Source: Geminicoccaceae bacterium
Lineage (GTDB): Bacteria; Pseudomonadota; Alphaproteobacteria; Geminicoccales; Geminicoccaceae
Direction of reading: 5' to 3'
Assembly: GCA_028285265.1 (NCBI GenBank)
Contig: JANQPX010000038.1
Coordinates: forward strand, 100,262-164,261
DNA: 64,000 nucleotides
Shown here one piece after another: positions 17,181-26,835 of this stretch. Every line of letters starts with the position of its first letter. Within the stretch, counting starts at the first letter, position 1. The notes under the pieces were generated by a model that saw only the letters and a list, made by a program, of their open reading frames with translations, was not told the DNA's origin and did not search any database. The position numbers were made by a program, and so were the translations under genes.

Positions 17181-17677
17181 ATATGGACTGATTTGCTGGT
17201 CGCCGACGATATTGGCCGGCAGTGGCATTCTCTCGGAGCTTGGTAAGGCTGAATCGAGCAGTCCCCTATTCAATGCAAGCTTTGCGTAGCCGATCCTCAG
17301 CAAAGGTGCGGTATCAGGATTGTCGACGCCCGCTCGGTGGTGGAATTAGAACCCTGAAGCCGGCGAAAGCCTGAGCCTCCTCGGTGATCTGTCAGTTGCC
17401 TCACCAGCCGCTCATCCGTTACAAAGGGACGATCCAAATTGACAGAGGAGGCGTTTATGATGGTCGTTGTCATCTCTCGAGCTGGCTTGATACAGGGCGC
17501 ACGCAAAAGCTAGTCTGCTAGACCTGCCGTCGCTCCAGCGGCCCGCCACATCGAATTCCAGGCCTCAACGCCAAGATCATCGGCCAGCTCCTTGCAACGA
17601 TGATCAGCGATCGCTGATCTGTTGCCATCGCCCCTAATCAATCGTCCCCGAGATGGGGACAAGAGCTGATCGATATC
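17181..17677. other. 497-bp gap without a recognised gene
   Basis: The minus strand is partly open (antisense frames extending from the oxygenase gene to about 17303, and 17297-17506) but shows no recognisable domain. No tRNA-like cloverleaf or strong terminator was found by eye. Confidence 0.45.
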
Positions 17678-18760
17678 ATGAACAACACCCCCTTAAGTCT
17701 CGCCGACTACGGTTGGTCTTCTCACTTTCAATCACAGCTTGATCCAAAGGAACTTGGAACTACAGCCCCCGTGAGGGTATTGGCTGTTCATCGCGGAACT
17801 ATCGAAGTCGCCGGACCGAGCTTCATTGGTAGTCTGTCAACCCACATGCTGGAGGAAAGCGACGATGAGGGTCGCACGACGGTTGGTGATTGGTTGCTCC
17901 TGGACCAACAGACCCATCGACCACTGCGCTGCCTGGAACGACACAGCCTTTTCAAACGAAGAGAGCCGGGCACCGGCCGAAGCATCCAACTAATCGCGGC
18001 CAATGTTGATACGCTTTTCATTGTCTCGTCCTGCAATCAAGATTTCAATCTGGCTCGTTTGGAACGCTTTCTGACGCTTGCCCGCGATGCGGAGGTTCAT
18101 CCGATCGTTATCCTGACCAAAGCCGATCTCGCCGATGACCCGAGTTCTTACATGGCAGAAACGGCGACGTTGCTCCCGGGCCTTTTGGTGGAGTGTCTCG
18201 ATGCACGGTCACGTAGGGACGTTGCGTGCCTTAAACCTTGGTGTGGGCATGGACAAACGGTTGCACTTCTAGGCTCGTCTGGCGTTGGCAAGTCAACGCT
18301 GGCCAATACGCTTTTAGAGGACAACGTGCAGGCAACCCGTGACGTCAGAGCAGACGATGCCAAAGGTCGGCACACCACCACCGGACGCTCGTTGCATCGT
18401 CTGTCAGCAGGTGGTTGGCTCTTAGACACACCGGGGATGCGCGAACTGCAACTCACCGACAGTGAGCACGGACTTGAGGATGTCTTCGCTGACATCGTGA
18501 ACTTGGCGGCAGAATGCCGCTTCAATGACTGTTGTCATCAGAGCGAACCCGGATGTGCCGTGCTCATGGCCATTGAACGAGGTGATCTGGATCAAAATCG
18601 ACTCAGACGCTATCAAAAACTAATCGCCGAAAACGAGACGAATCGGGCGAGCTTGGCCGAGCGTCGGTCCCGCGATCGTGCCTTCGGCAAAATGGTCAAG
18701 CGAACGATGAAAGGAAAACGTTTGCGACAGGAGAGCTGGACCAAGACCGAAGGGGAATAG
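17678..18760 (+). CDS. rsgA: Ribosome small subunit-dependent GTPase RsgA
   Basis: A 360-residue circularly permuted GTPase that assists late 30S subunit maturation. The order is permuted as expected: OB fold (residues 30-100), G4 TKAD at 147-150, G1 GSSGVGKST at 199-207, switch region GRHTTTGRSLH at 230-240, and G3 DTPG at 250-253. The zinc knuckle follows, with Cys280, Cys285, His287 and Cys293 (ECRFNDCCHQSEPGC). The C-terminus is basic (KRTMKGKRLRQESW). Length and all motifs are normal. No good Shine-Dalgarno precedes the ATG at 17678. It appears to be transcribed alone. Confidence 0.95.
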   Translation: MNNTPLSLADYGWSSHFQSQLDPKELGTTAPVRVLAVHRGTIEVAGPSFIGSLSTHMLEESDDEGRTTVGDWLLLDQQTHRPLRCLERHSLFKRREPGTGRSIQLIAANVDTLFIVSSCNQDFNLARLERFLTLARDAEVHPIVILTKADLADDPSSYMAETATLLPGLLVECLDARSRRDVACLKPWCGHGQTVALLGSSGVGKSTLANTLLEDNVQATRDVRADDAKGRHTTTGRSLHRLSAGGWLLDTPGMRELQLTDSEHGLEDVFADIVNLAAECRFNDCCHQSEPGCAVLMAIERGDLDQNRLRRYQKLIAENETNRASLAERRSRDRAFGKMVKRTMKGKRLRQESWTKTEGE

Positions 18761-18830
18761 GCCATACCGAAACGAGTTGGGCGGCTAGGATCTCATCGCG
18801 ACTTAAGTACCCGAATACTGTCAGATTTCT

Positions 18831-20048
18831 TCAAAAGATTTCGCGCGCAATCGGCAGGTATTGATTGTCGAACATAAGATCGGCAAGGCGTATTGAAGCG
18901 GCGGATCCGGCAACACGTCCTGCCCTCGCCATGGCACAGACACGACATCCTCCCAAATAGCAAGCAGCAAGGGTCTGCGAATCGAGACTGACATCCGCCG
19001 CTCCGTCGGCCTGCGTGCAGCGGGCCGTGCCATCACCCTTGACTTCAAGCCTGTAGGTCCCTCGAAGGTCAGGATGATCGGTGACCTCAATCTTTAGCGT
19101 GCCGGGCACTGAATAGGTCCGCCCTTCCAAGGCTTTCGTGACGTCCATGAATCGGAGATAGACGCCATCGGAGACCGACGTTTTGACCGCACGTCGATTG
19201 TCTAGTCGGTGCAAGAGCGGGTCGTCCATGCTCCGAAAGGGCGCCCTTACAGCGGTGGTGAGATCGATAGCGAAGAGAAACCGCCAAAAGGCAAGCTCGA
19301 CATCGGCATCGAGGCCAAGCAGTTCTGCGACATGAACTTCACCTCTTGGAACGCCATCTCGCACGACCTCTTTTGTTCGATAGTGCAGATAGCCGACCAG
19401 CTGCTTATCTCGTTCAGCCAGAGCATATCGATAGGAGCTCATGCCGCTATCGCCAAAAGACGCTTGGGCTAGCCTGCGGGCCTTCCACCACGCGGGCGTC
19501 CTCGTAAGCTCGCCCGGCCTGAACAACCGTATTGAATCGTAGAAACGCTGCGCGGCTTCGGCAAATTCCACTTTGTCGACCATACGAACCTGAACCCGAT
19601 CATCGATCGGTCCCGTTATGGTCGTTGCGTCAGACCTAATCTCAAACGTGACGAAATCGATCGCGCAACCGAAGCCAAAACGACCATAAATCGTGGCCTC
19701 AGAAGCCCAAAGCCCGGCAAGCGGCTCGGCACGGCGCCGGACATCATCGAGATGAATGTCGATCATGCCGCGTAGAATACCGCGACGCCGATGCGTCGGA
19801 CGCACGGCAACAACGGTCGTGCCACCCATGGGCACCGTACGTTCACCAGGAACGGTGAGGTCGAAACTGTAGGCCGAGATCGTGCCGACCAACTGACCAC
19901 CATCGAAGGCACCAAAGCTTCGATCAAGTTCATTGATGGTTCGATAGTGGTCGCGGCGTTCTTTGGTCGAATCCTGTAGATAGGCGACGTCCATGAGATC
20001 AATAAAGGCATCCAGCTCACGTTCTAGAATCGGGCGAATATCCACCAT
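18831..20048 (-). CDS. Eis-like GNAT N-acetyltransferase
   Basis: A 405-residue protein with the Eis architecture: a GNAT domain, a second degenerate GNAT domain and a C-terminal SCP2-like domain. The acetyl-CoA pyrophosphate loop is VRPTHRRRGILRGMI (about residues 84-98), and GLWASEATIYGRFGFG follows near 114-129. The chain ends in Phe; in Eis proteins the C-terminal carboxylate is the catalytic base, so the YLPIAREIF end is consistent with an intact active site. I use the ATG at 20048, preceded by GGAGG with a 6-base spacer; a GTG five codons earlier is less likely. The family N-acetylates amines such as aminoglycosides or lysine; the substrate here is unknown. Confidence 0.85.
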   Translation of the reverse strand: MVDIRPILERELDAFIDLMDVAYLQDSTKERRDHYRTINELDRSFGAFDGGQLVGTISAYSFDLTVPGERTVPMGGTTVVAVRPTHRRRGILRGMIDIHLDDVRRRAEPLAGLWASEATIYGRFGFGCAIDFVTFEIRSDATTITGPIDDRVQVRMVDKVEFAEAAQRFYDSIRLFRPGELTRTPAWWKARRLAQASFGDSGMSSYRYALAERDKQLVGYLHYRTKEVVRDGVPRGEVHVAELLGLDADVELAFWRFLFAIDLTTAVRAPFRSMDDPLLHRLDNRRAVKTSVSDGVYLRFMDVTKALEGRTYSVPGTLKIEVTDHPDLRGTYRLEVKGDGTARCTQADGAADVSLDSQTLAACYLGGCRVCAMARAGRVAGSAASIRLADLMFDNQYLPIAREIF

Positions 20049-20124
20049 CGGGCCCCTCCACACATCAAGGCATCAAATGACGTTCGGCTGAGAAGGCGAG
20101 CGAGCCGCATCACTCGTCGTGCAT

Positions 20125-20856
20125 TCACAGCGAGATATCGATCACCAATGGAACATGGTCACTGAGACCACTGCCGCACCATTCGTCGAAACCGCCCACG
20201 TCGAATGAACGAATACTGCCTAACCATTCATAGGGCACGAAGATATAGTCGATATGATACGTAGGCCCATGACGTGTACGATCGCGCCAGTATATTGTCG
20301 GCTCCGTTTCCTGACCATGAGCTTCGCCTCGAATTTCGTGATATGCGCTAGCCAGACCTCGTTTGCTCAACGTTTCAACCGCCCTCATATGGTTGATCCG
20401 CCAGCCTGGTTTGTCCCAGATCGCGTTATTGTTGAAGTCGCCAGCGAGCATCGAAGGACCATCGTCAAGAAAGTCGCGATAGCGGGCAAGGGCGCGCCTT
20501 AGTGGTCCCAGTTGATTCTTACGCGTCACCCCGCCGCTCGCGTTCTGTGCCCAAACAGCGAGCAGGTTGAACGTCACTTGACCGCTGATACGAACGGGAA
20601 CGAGGTAACGGAGATTAGGCCAGTAGTTCGGAGACAGGTGAGCTCGGTAACCGTTGAACGTAAAGACAGCAAGACCCTTGGTGGCCTGATGCCCGATCCA
20701 AATTGGATCGTTCTCAATCCAATTCGATCCTATCAATCGATGAAGTCGCTCCGGCTCAGCACATTCGGAAATAACTGCGATATCGGGACGAAGTGCCAAC
20801 AGGGCCTCGTCCTTCCGATGGAGGGCCATATTGCAATTCCAAGCAACCAATCTCAT
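20125..20856 (-). CDS. Endonuclease/exonuclease/phosphatase-family protein
   Basis: A 243-residue EEP-fold hydrolase. The conserved metal and phosphate-binding blocks are all present: MRLVAWNCNMA at the N-terminus (Asn8), AVISECAEP near 28 (Glu31), AGDFNNNAIWD near 138, YHIDYIFVP near 209 and GLSDHVPLVIDISL at the end. The substrate may be DNA, a phosphoinositide or another phosphodiester; the family cannot be resolved further from sequence. It is 76 bp from the Eis-like gene on the same strand, and the two may be co-transcribed. No signal peptide. Confidence 0.85.
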   Translation of the reverse strand: MRLVAWNCNMALHRKDEALLALRPDIAVISECAEPERLHRLIGSNWIENDPIWIGHQATKGLAVFTFNGYRAHLSPNYWPNLRYLVPVRISGQVTFNLLAVWAQNASGGVTRKNQLGPLRRALARYRDFLDDGPSMLAGDFNNNAIWDKPGWRINHMRAVETLSKRGLASAYHEIRGEAHGQETEPTIYWRDRTRHGPTYHIDYIFVPYEWLGSIRSFDVGGFDEWCGSGLSDHVPLVIDISL

Positions 20857-21257
20857 CGACCACAGGCCAAGGATTGGCGCGGTGCAAGATTAGAGATCGA
20901 CATTGTGATCAGCAGCATGATGGGATCATCGAAAAACAGGGTAGATCGAAAGATCAAGCTTGGGAGCTAGAGACAAGAGCATGGCCCCGCCATGCTCTTA
21001 CTGCAAGATTGTCCAGACTTAGCTACCTTCATCAATAGCTTTATGCGGATCCTCAAGACACATTCCGGCTAGTTCAAGATTTGTAGTCCGGACACCGCGG
21101 ATCAAGCATACGAACGAGACCAGTCTACTCGGTGCGTCGGTCATCGTTGTCGTGTTGCGACGTCGCCAGTCGAGTTAAGTAGGACAAAGTCCTCTCGGCA
21201 TCGATGAGATGGAATTCACGTCCCATCCAGAGCGTACACGAAGCTTATGTCATCTTA
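20857..21257. other. 401-bp gap with an orphan hairpin
   Basis: No coding region is supported. A perfect 10-bp inverted repeat, AAGAGCATGG (20975-20984) and CCATGCTCTT (20990-20999) with loop CCCCG, stands alone 119 bp upstream of the EEP gene start. It lacks a T-run on either strand, so it may be a palindromic repeat or a small-RNA terminator-like stem. The right end abuts the IS630 target site. Confidence 0.5.
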
Positions 21258-21259
21258 TA

Positions 21260-22430
21260 CCGTTTCCGCGTTGAAATGACTCACCTTGTGCGCCTTTTGG
21301 TAGAGGCTTTGATCATGCATCTTTCCTGCCAACAAAGCGGGAGGAGAAGCAGGCATGGGAGCAGCCTTACTGATTGCCGATCATCATGATGCATCGGAGC
21401 TTCGCGCCTTGGCGCGGCGGGAAAAGAACGGTCGCGTGGCGTCCCGGATGGTGGCGATCGCGAATGCCTTGGACGGCATGACGCGCTTGGCGGCAGCATG
21501 GTCTGCTGGCATGGATCGCCAGACGTTGCGGGATTGGGTAATCCGCTACAACGCGGACAGCATTGACGGGCTCTGTGATCAGCCCAGGGGGCACAATCCA
21601 GAGAAGCTCACCGAGAGCGAACAGGCCGTTCTACTGGCGAAAGTCTTTCAAACACCCGATCCGACGCGGGATGGCACATGCGCCTGGAGGCTTGCTGATC
21701 TCTGCGATTTTGCCGAGGTGCGTTTTGGCAAGCGGCTCTCGACATCGGGTATGTGGGGTGTCCTTCAGCGCCTTGGGCTCTCCCATCAAAAGGCGCGCTC
21801 GGTTCATCCGAAGAGCGATCCCAAGGCCCAGGCCGACTTTCAAAAAAAGGGCTGCTGGAGGCGTTGAACGCCGCCATCGAAGCCCATCCCGACAAGACCA
21901 TTCGATTGTATTTCCAGGACGAAGCCAGGGTCGGACAGAAGGGTCGACTTTGTCATCGCTGGTGGCAAAAGGGGCAGCGACCGCCTGGGCGCTGCGACAA
22001 GCGGTTCAAATGGGCCTATATTTTCGGCGCTGTCGCACCAGAAACCGGTGATGCGTTCGGGCTCATCCTGCCCAGGGCCGACACGTCAGCGATGTCGGTC
22101 TTCCTTGCCGAATTCGCCAAGACTCTGCCCGAAAACGAGCATGCCGTCATGGTGCTCGACCAAGCCGGCTGGCATGGCGCCAACGCGCTTGAGATCCCCG
22201 ACAACGTCACGCTCGTAACCCTGCCGCCCTATAGTCCTGAGCTCAATCCGGTCGAACGGCTCTGGCTCTATCTCCGACAGCGTTTCTTGAGCTTGCGCGT
22301 GTTCGAGGATCAAGAAGCGATCATCGACGCCTGTTGCCAAGCCTGGAACGCCGTCGCCGATGACGCCGAACGCATCAAATCCCTATGCTGTCAGCCGTGG
22401 ATCAAGAAGGTCATTTCAAAGTGAAAACGG
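21260..22430 (+). mobile_element. IS630-family insertion sequence, complete
   Basis: An 1171-bp element bounded by 21-bp inverted repeats beginning CCGTTT and ending TTGAAATGAC (21260-21280 and the complement of 22410-22430), matching at 18 of 21 positions. It is flanked by TA on both sides (21258-21259 and 22431-22432), the target duplication expected for IS630. It carries one transposase read through a -1 frameshift. The insertion lies 13 bp beyond the stop of the M81 peptidase gene, so it does not appear to break a gene. Confidence 0.88.
21355..22424 (+). CDS. IS630-family transposase, two frames joined by a -1 frameshift
   Basis: The first frame (21355-21867) encodes a helix-turn-helix N-terminal part with ASELRALARREKNGRVASR and the IS630 winged-helix region up to KSDPKAQADFQKK. 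The second frame, open from 21753 to 22424, carries the DDE catalytic domain: Asp in LYFQDEARVGQ, Asp in VMVLDQAGWH, and Glu in PPYSPELNPVERLW. The overlap contains CAA AAA AAG, in which A_AAA_AAG (21843-21849) is a canonical -1 slippery heptamer in the correct phase. A programmed shift there would give a transposase of normal size, about 356 residues. The ATG at 21355 has GGAGGAG about ten bases upstream. A simple inactivating deletion is the alternative. Confidence 0.85.
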
Positions 22431-22443
22431 TATTACGTATTGT

Positions 22444-23922
22444 TCAGAGGCGCACCCCAGTCCTCAGCCGCTCAAACGGTATGTCATTGAGGCAGCATAG
22501 GAACGCTCCCGGCGACGCCGTTAGTAGAACTGAATGAGCGATGGGTTCGAATTCGGCTCGGAAATGCGCGGTGCTCTTGACCACAATGATTTTCGCTTGC
22601 TTCGGCGCCAACCCGATGTGGGTGAAGTGCGCTAGATCAAGGCATTGATTACGGAAACTTGTCACGACGACCTGTACACCGACATCTTTCTCGTGCACCC
22701 GCAAAACAGCCGTCGGCCCGAGCATCGCGGTTCCACCACCATACATCTCCCCGGAATAGACGCAGCGGCCGTCACCCAACTTTTCAACGACGAAACGACT
22801 ATAGAAGGGCTCTTGTCCTGGCAGCCCTGACTTTCCGCCCAAGGCGATCTCGATCATGCCGCCGATTCCTGCGTCATGGGCTGCTTTGGCAGCCTCAGGG
22901 TCCTGGAGGAGACCGACGATCGCTCCGCTCGCACCTGCCCGAACCAGTGCCTTTAGAATACCTGTTGTATCAGAAGTCGCACCCGCGCCTGGGTTATCTT
23001 GTACATCGGCGATAATCACGGGACGCTCACCAGTCATCGATATCGCCATGGCCACCGCTGCTTCCGCGGATAGCAGCTCGGTGTCAAACCTATCCTCTGC
23101 AGCGAGAACGCGACCCAGCACCTCATCAGCAATCTGATCCGCGACATCCGATGTGGCTGCATGGGCAACGATTGAAATGCCCGTATCCGGTGTATCGCCG
23201 GCAGTAAACCCCATAGCGATTTCCGCAAAGCTGTTAGGAGCGCGATCAAAATCAACAAGCCCGGCATAGAGAGAGGCGGCCGGGTCACTACCCGTGTGCT
23301 GTGCATGCAATGGAATGAGGAACGGTGCTTGTCGAAACGCTCGAGCTGGGGGAGCACCAGCGTCGATTATTGATTTGAGTGCCGCATAGGCGCGAGCCCC
23401 CGTTTTGGCCATGTCGAGATGCGGGTAGCTGCGAAAAACGCAGATGGCGTCGGCGAGGCGCACCATCGTCGGGGAAACATTCGCATGGAGATCCAGGCTG
23501 ATAGCAATAAAGATGTGATTGCCGAACCGATGGCGTACTCTCGACAAGAGCTCCCCTTCGCCATCAAGCAGACTCTCAGTGATCATCGCTCCGTGCAAAT
23601 CAAGATAGACACCGTCGAGCGGCCCCGATTTCATAAGGCCTTCGAGGATACGATTCGATATCTCATCAAAGGTATTGTCGGTCACCGGCCCCGACGGTTC
23701 AGCCGCACACCATAAGAGCGGAAGAAGGTTGGTGCCCCGGTCCCTAGAAGCAGCTTCGATGAAGCCCGCCATGGGCAAGTTCATCCCACGCGTGCCTTCA
23801 AGTACCTCCTCTCCGCACAAAAGGCCGGGCCACGAATCGGCCATCTCGAATGCCGCCAGATTCGCATAACTCGGCGCAAAACTGTTGGTTTCATGTTGAA
23901 ATCCTGCCACGGCGATGCGCAT
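22444..23922 (-). CDS. M81-family metallopeptidase (MlrC-like)
   Basis: A 492-residue protein of the M81/MlrC family, named for the zinc peptidase that degrades linearised microcystin and tetrapeptide products. Visible family blocks are MRIAVAGFQHETNSFAP (residues 1-17), YLDLHGAMITE (106-116), SLDLHANVSPT (142-152) and RSYPHLDMAKTG (164-175); the DLH, DLH and YPH histidines and aspartates are candidate zinc ligands. The later part contains DNPGAGATSDT and the C-terminal M81_C domain. The start is the ATG at 23922; the frame upstream lacks family sequence. It is the last gene of the peptide/amide operon and ends 11 bp from the IS630 target site. Confidence 0.88.
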   Translation of the reverse strand: MRIAVAGFQHETNSFAPSYANLAAFEMADSWPGLLCGEEVLEGTRGMNLPMAGFIEAASRDRGTNLLPLLWCAAEPSGPVTDNTFDEISNRILEGLMKSGPLDGVYLDLHGAMITESLLDGEGELLSRVRHRFGNHIFIAISLDLHANVSPTMVRLADAICVFRSYPHLDMAKTGARAYAALKSIIDAGAPPARAFRQAPFLIPLHAQHTGSDPAASLYAGLVDFDRAPNSFAEIAMGFTAGDTPDTGISIVAHAATSDVADQIADEVLGRVLAAEDRFDTELLSAEAAVAMAISMTGERPVIIADVQDNPGAGATSDTTGILKALVRAGASGAIVGLLQDPEAAKAAHDAGIGGMIEIALGGKSGLPGQEPFYSRFVVEKLGDGRCVYSGEMYGGGTAMLGPTAVLRVHEKDVGVQVVVTSFRNQCLDLAHFTHIGLAPKQAKIIVVKSTAHFRAEFEPIAHSVLLTASPGAFLCCLNDIPFERLRTGVRL

Positions 23923-23935
23923 TGCAGCGTTCCAG

Positions 23936-24790
23936 TCAGCACATCGTGACGGCGGTATCGAGGATCTCACGGAGTTTGGCCGCCACGATTTCAGGGCGAT
24001 GGCGCACCATGGAGACATGCCCAAGGCCTGGAATTTCGTGGAACACGCCCTTTGGTGCCAAATCTGCCACGACCTTACACATGGAGGGCGCCGTTTGAAC
24101 GTCTTCGGAAAACGAGATCACATGCATCGGCACCGGACAGGTTTTCAATGCCTCGCGGCAATCGAATTCCAGGCACGCCTCCCATTGACTGATCGTGTCC
24201 TTCGGATCTCTATTCTGAAAACGTTCTGTGTACGACGTCTTCACCTGCTCCCACAGTTCAGAATCGTGTAAGGCTTTCGCCGGAAAGGCATAGACGGCAT
24301 AGTGCGGCGCCAGAAAATAGTCCGGCAACCGGATCCCCTCTTTTCTCAGGTCGATCTCGGCTTGCATCCAATCACGGGTGAAGCCATCGATGTAAGCTGC
24401 CGTGCCCATCGGGATTGCGAGACTGACTTTTTGGGGAAAATCGATGGCTGTCTGTTGTGTCACCAACCCGCCCAGGGAAAGACCACACACGACGGCCTGA
24501 CCATCGCAGAAGGCATCGATGACCGCCGCACAATCAGCCGCATAGTCGGACATGGTCCATGGCGGAGGGGGGGCCGTCATATGCCCTACGCCACGTGGAT
24601 CATAAGCGATGCACCTAAAGCTGTCGGATAAAAGCGCGAACTGCTGCGAATAGCTATCTGCCGTCGCATCGCCGCCGGGAATGAAAATCACGTCCGGTCC
24701 TTGGCCCTGTATGACAACACGCGTGGTGACACCATATGCCCGCAGCTCATGCTCTTCGGCATCGGCTCCAAATGATGGAAAGACAGCCAT
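23936..24790 (-). CDS. Alpha/beta-fold hydrolase
   Basis: A 284-residue alpha/beta hydrolase. The oxyanion segment VIFIPGGDATADSY is near residue 35, YDPRGVGHMT near 68, the nucleophile elbow VVCGLSLGG near 104 (Ser within GLSLGG), and the late His in IPGLGHVSMVRHRPE near 257. The Asp of the triad is probably in the strand-6/7 region before it. I place the start at the ATG at 24790, with AGGAG seven bases upstream; the longer frame overlaps the CocE gene. It sits between the M81 peptidase and a CocE hydrolase with gaps of only 10-13 bp. It probably cleaves an ester or amide product of that operon. Confidence 0.85.
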   Translation of the reverse strand: MAVFPSFGADAEEHELRAYGVTTRVVIQGQGPDVIFIPGGDATADSYSQQFALLSDSFRCIAYDPRGVGHMTAPPPPWTMSDYAADCAAVIDAFCDGQAVVCGLSLGGLVTQQTAIDFPQKVSLAIPMGTAAYIDGFTRDWMQAEIDLRKEGIRLPDYFLAPHYAVYAFPAKALHDSELWEQVKTSYTERFQNRDPKDTISQWEACLEFDCREALKTCPVPMHVISFSEDVQTAPSMCKVVADLAPKGVFHEIPGLGHVSMVRHRPEIVAAKLREILDTAVTMC

Positions 24791-24800
24791 CAATGAACTC

Positions 24801-26828
24801 CTAGACCAGATCGCGGGGGATGGTTTCATCCCATTTCCGCTCGGCGACAATGCCGTTGGTATCGCGGGCGACCAAGGATGCAGTGATGTGCCAGCTATCG
24901 CTCTGCGCCTCAACGGCAACCCAGGACTCGACCTCTGCCTTCCAGGCATCGCGTTCGTAGCGTTTCATCCAGGTACACCGCCCTTCTGCCGAATTCGGAT
25001 CGTCTGGATGGATTGAAAAGGTTTCGCGACTAACGTCCTGGACGATCAAGTCGGTATGAAGATGCTTAACAACACCTGTGTCATCGAAACGCTGGTAGGT
25101 TTCGACCCCATTTGCGAAGTCAATCGTCCTTGTACGTTGATAACCACCATGAGACAGGCGCACACATTGCAGTGGGGTCGCTCCCTCTACGGGTGCGAAT
25201 GCTGCCAGGCCGTTGTCGTCCGGACGGTCTGTACGAACCGGGAGTTTTAACCTGGCTGTTCCAGGCGTAATTTCGAGTGTCGCGGCTGATTGCGCCGGCC
25301 AGATCATCGGCCAATAGGCCGTCGACAGAGCAAGACGCAATCGTTGGCCTTTCACCACATGTTGGCCACAGGCATTGAGTTGCACCCTTACGCGAACGGG
25401 CTTACCGATCGGTAGCGGTGAAGGATCTTGATGGCTGTCTCGATGGGTGAGGTTGAGTACGCCAAAGCTCACAAGACTGGCGCGTCCTTTTTCGTCAACG
25501 ATCGAGAGCACGGCCGCAAGATTTGCCTGGCGTTGATCGGCAGTGATCTCAGCATCGACGAAAGGGAAACCGAGGAGATCCAGATCTTCTGTTAAAGGTT
25601 GCGTTTCGAAGACCGTCATCAGTCCCGCTTCACCATTCTGATCAAGCGCGTTGTCTGGCACCAAGCCATAGCAACACCAAGCCGGCGCCGTATGACCAGC
25701 TGTCTGAGAAGAAGCAAGCCGGATCGGATTAACAGACACATCTGGACGCACGCTCAATCCAGACGGATCAATGTGATAGGTCCGTGTAGCACGGTCGAAC
25801 GATGTCCAATGAGGCTCGGCGACCCACCGGCCCGTTCGCTCCTTCGGAAACACATCGGGAGGCGTCGGATCCTGCACCCAGGCGCGAAGCATTGGCTCCT
25901 GCATAATGCCGGTTTCAATGCCCTTGAGATGCTGATCCCACCAACGAAGGCATTCCTGGAGAAAGCCGATTCTTGGGCCAGGCTGGGCGAAATGGGGATA
26001 CTTGTGTGCCCAAGGTCCAATTAATCCCTTGCGAGGACCGTTTAGATTTTCGAGCAGTCGAAAGACTGCGTTCGTATAACCATCCGCCCAACCACCGACA
26101 GCATAGACCGGCACGTCGATGTCGTCATATCGCTCACACACCGACCCGTGGGCATAGAAGTCATCACGTCGCTGGTGCTTGAACCAATCGACCATCCAAA
26201 GTCCGTTATTCTCAAGACGTTCAAGCCACATATCCCGCCATCGATCACCAACAACAGCGGGATCTGGTGGCGTGTTCGCGATTGCGAAGGCGGTCGCGCC
26301 CCAGGCCAGTTTGTCGGTCAGTAAAGTTCCGCCCATGAAATGGATATCATCGGCATATCGGTCGTCGGTTGAACAAAGCGAAATGACAGCGCCCAGAGCA
26401 GACGGCCGCCTCGCCGCGATCTGAAGACCGTTGAAGCCGCCCCAGGAAATGCCGATCATGCCGACCCTGCCAGAGCACCAAGTCTGGGCTGCTAGCCAGG
26501 CAATGACGGCGAGCGCATCGTCCTGCTCTTGCCGAAGATACTCCCCAAGACAGACTCCTTCACTATCGCCTGTGCCCCGCATATCGACGCGGACCCCAGC
26601 ATAGCCGTAGCCAGCAAAATAGGGATGCGTGAGCTGATCGCGTTCCACCGTTCCGTCGCGCTTTCGATAGGGAAGATACTCCAAGATGGCTGGAACCGGA
26701 TCGTCGTCAGCATCGTCCGGCAACCAAATACGCGCGGCTAAATGGACTCCGTCAGGCATCGGGATCCAGACATTCTCGATCTCCCGAACCTTGCGCGGAA
26801 AGTCGGTTCGAACTGCGATCTCGACCAT
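24801..26828 (-). CDS. CocE/NonD-family hydrolase (S15-type), copy 1
   Basis: A 675-residue serine hydrolase with the X-Pro dipeptidyl-peptidase/CocE architecture: an alpha/beta hydrolase domain (about residues 15-290) with a helical insertion, then a C-terminal jelly-roll domain. Landmarks are WIPMPDGVHLAARIWLP (21-37), YRKRDGT (54-60), VDMRGTGDSEG (81-91), the nucleophile GISWGG with Ser128, and the His-bearing GPWAHKYPHFAQPGP near 278. Relatives hydrolyse cocaine, beta-lactam acyl chains or peptides. The ATG at 26828 has GAGG five bases upstream. It follows copy 2 by seven bases and matches it exactly in length, suggesting tandem duplication followed by divergence. Cytoplasmic; no signal peptide. 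Confidence 0.9.
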   Translation of the reverse strand: MVEIAVRTDFPRKVREIENVWIPMPDGVHLAARIWLPDDADDDPVPAILEYLPYRKRDGTVERDQLTHPYFAGYGYAGVRVDMRGTGDSEGVCLGEYLRQEQDDALAVIAWLAAQTWCSGRVGMIGISWGGFNGLQIAARRPSALGAVISLCSTDDRYADDIHFMGGTLLTDKLAWGATAFAIANTPPDPAVVGDRWRDMWLERLENNGLWMVDWFKHQRRDDFYAHGSVCERYDDIDVPVYAVGGWADGYTNAVFRLLENLNGPRKGLIGPWAHKYPHFAQPGPRIGFLQECLRWWDQHLKGIETGIMQEPMLRAWVQDPTPPDVFPKERTGRWVAEPHWTSFDRATRTYHIDPSGLSVRPDVSVNPIRLASSQTAGHTAPAWCCYGLVPDNALDQNGEAGLMTVFETQPLTEDLDLLGFPFVDAEITADQRQANLAAVLSIVDEKGRASLVSFGVLNLTHRDSHQDPSPLPIGKPVRVRVQLNACGQHVVKGQRLRLALSTAYWPMIWPAQSAATLEITPGTARLKLPVRTDRPDDNGLAAFAPVEGATPLQCVRLSHGGYQRTRTIDFANGVETYQRFDDTGVVKHLHTDLIVQDVSRETFSIHPDDPNSAEGRCTWMKRYERDAWKAEVESWVAVEAQSDSWHITASLVARDTNGIVAERKWDETIPRDLV

Positions 26829-26835
26829 GGACACC

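Noticed and set aside
21355..21867. IS630 first frame as a stand-alone truncated transposase
   Set aside because: The in-phase A_AAA_AAG heptamer and the downstream DDE frame make a programmed frameshift more likely than a dead gene.
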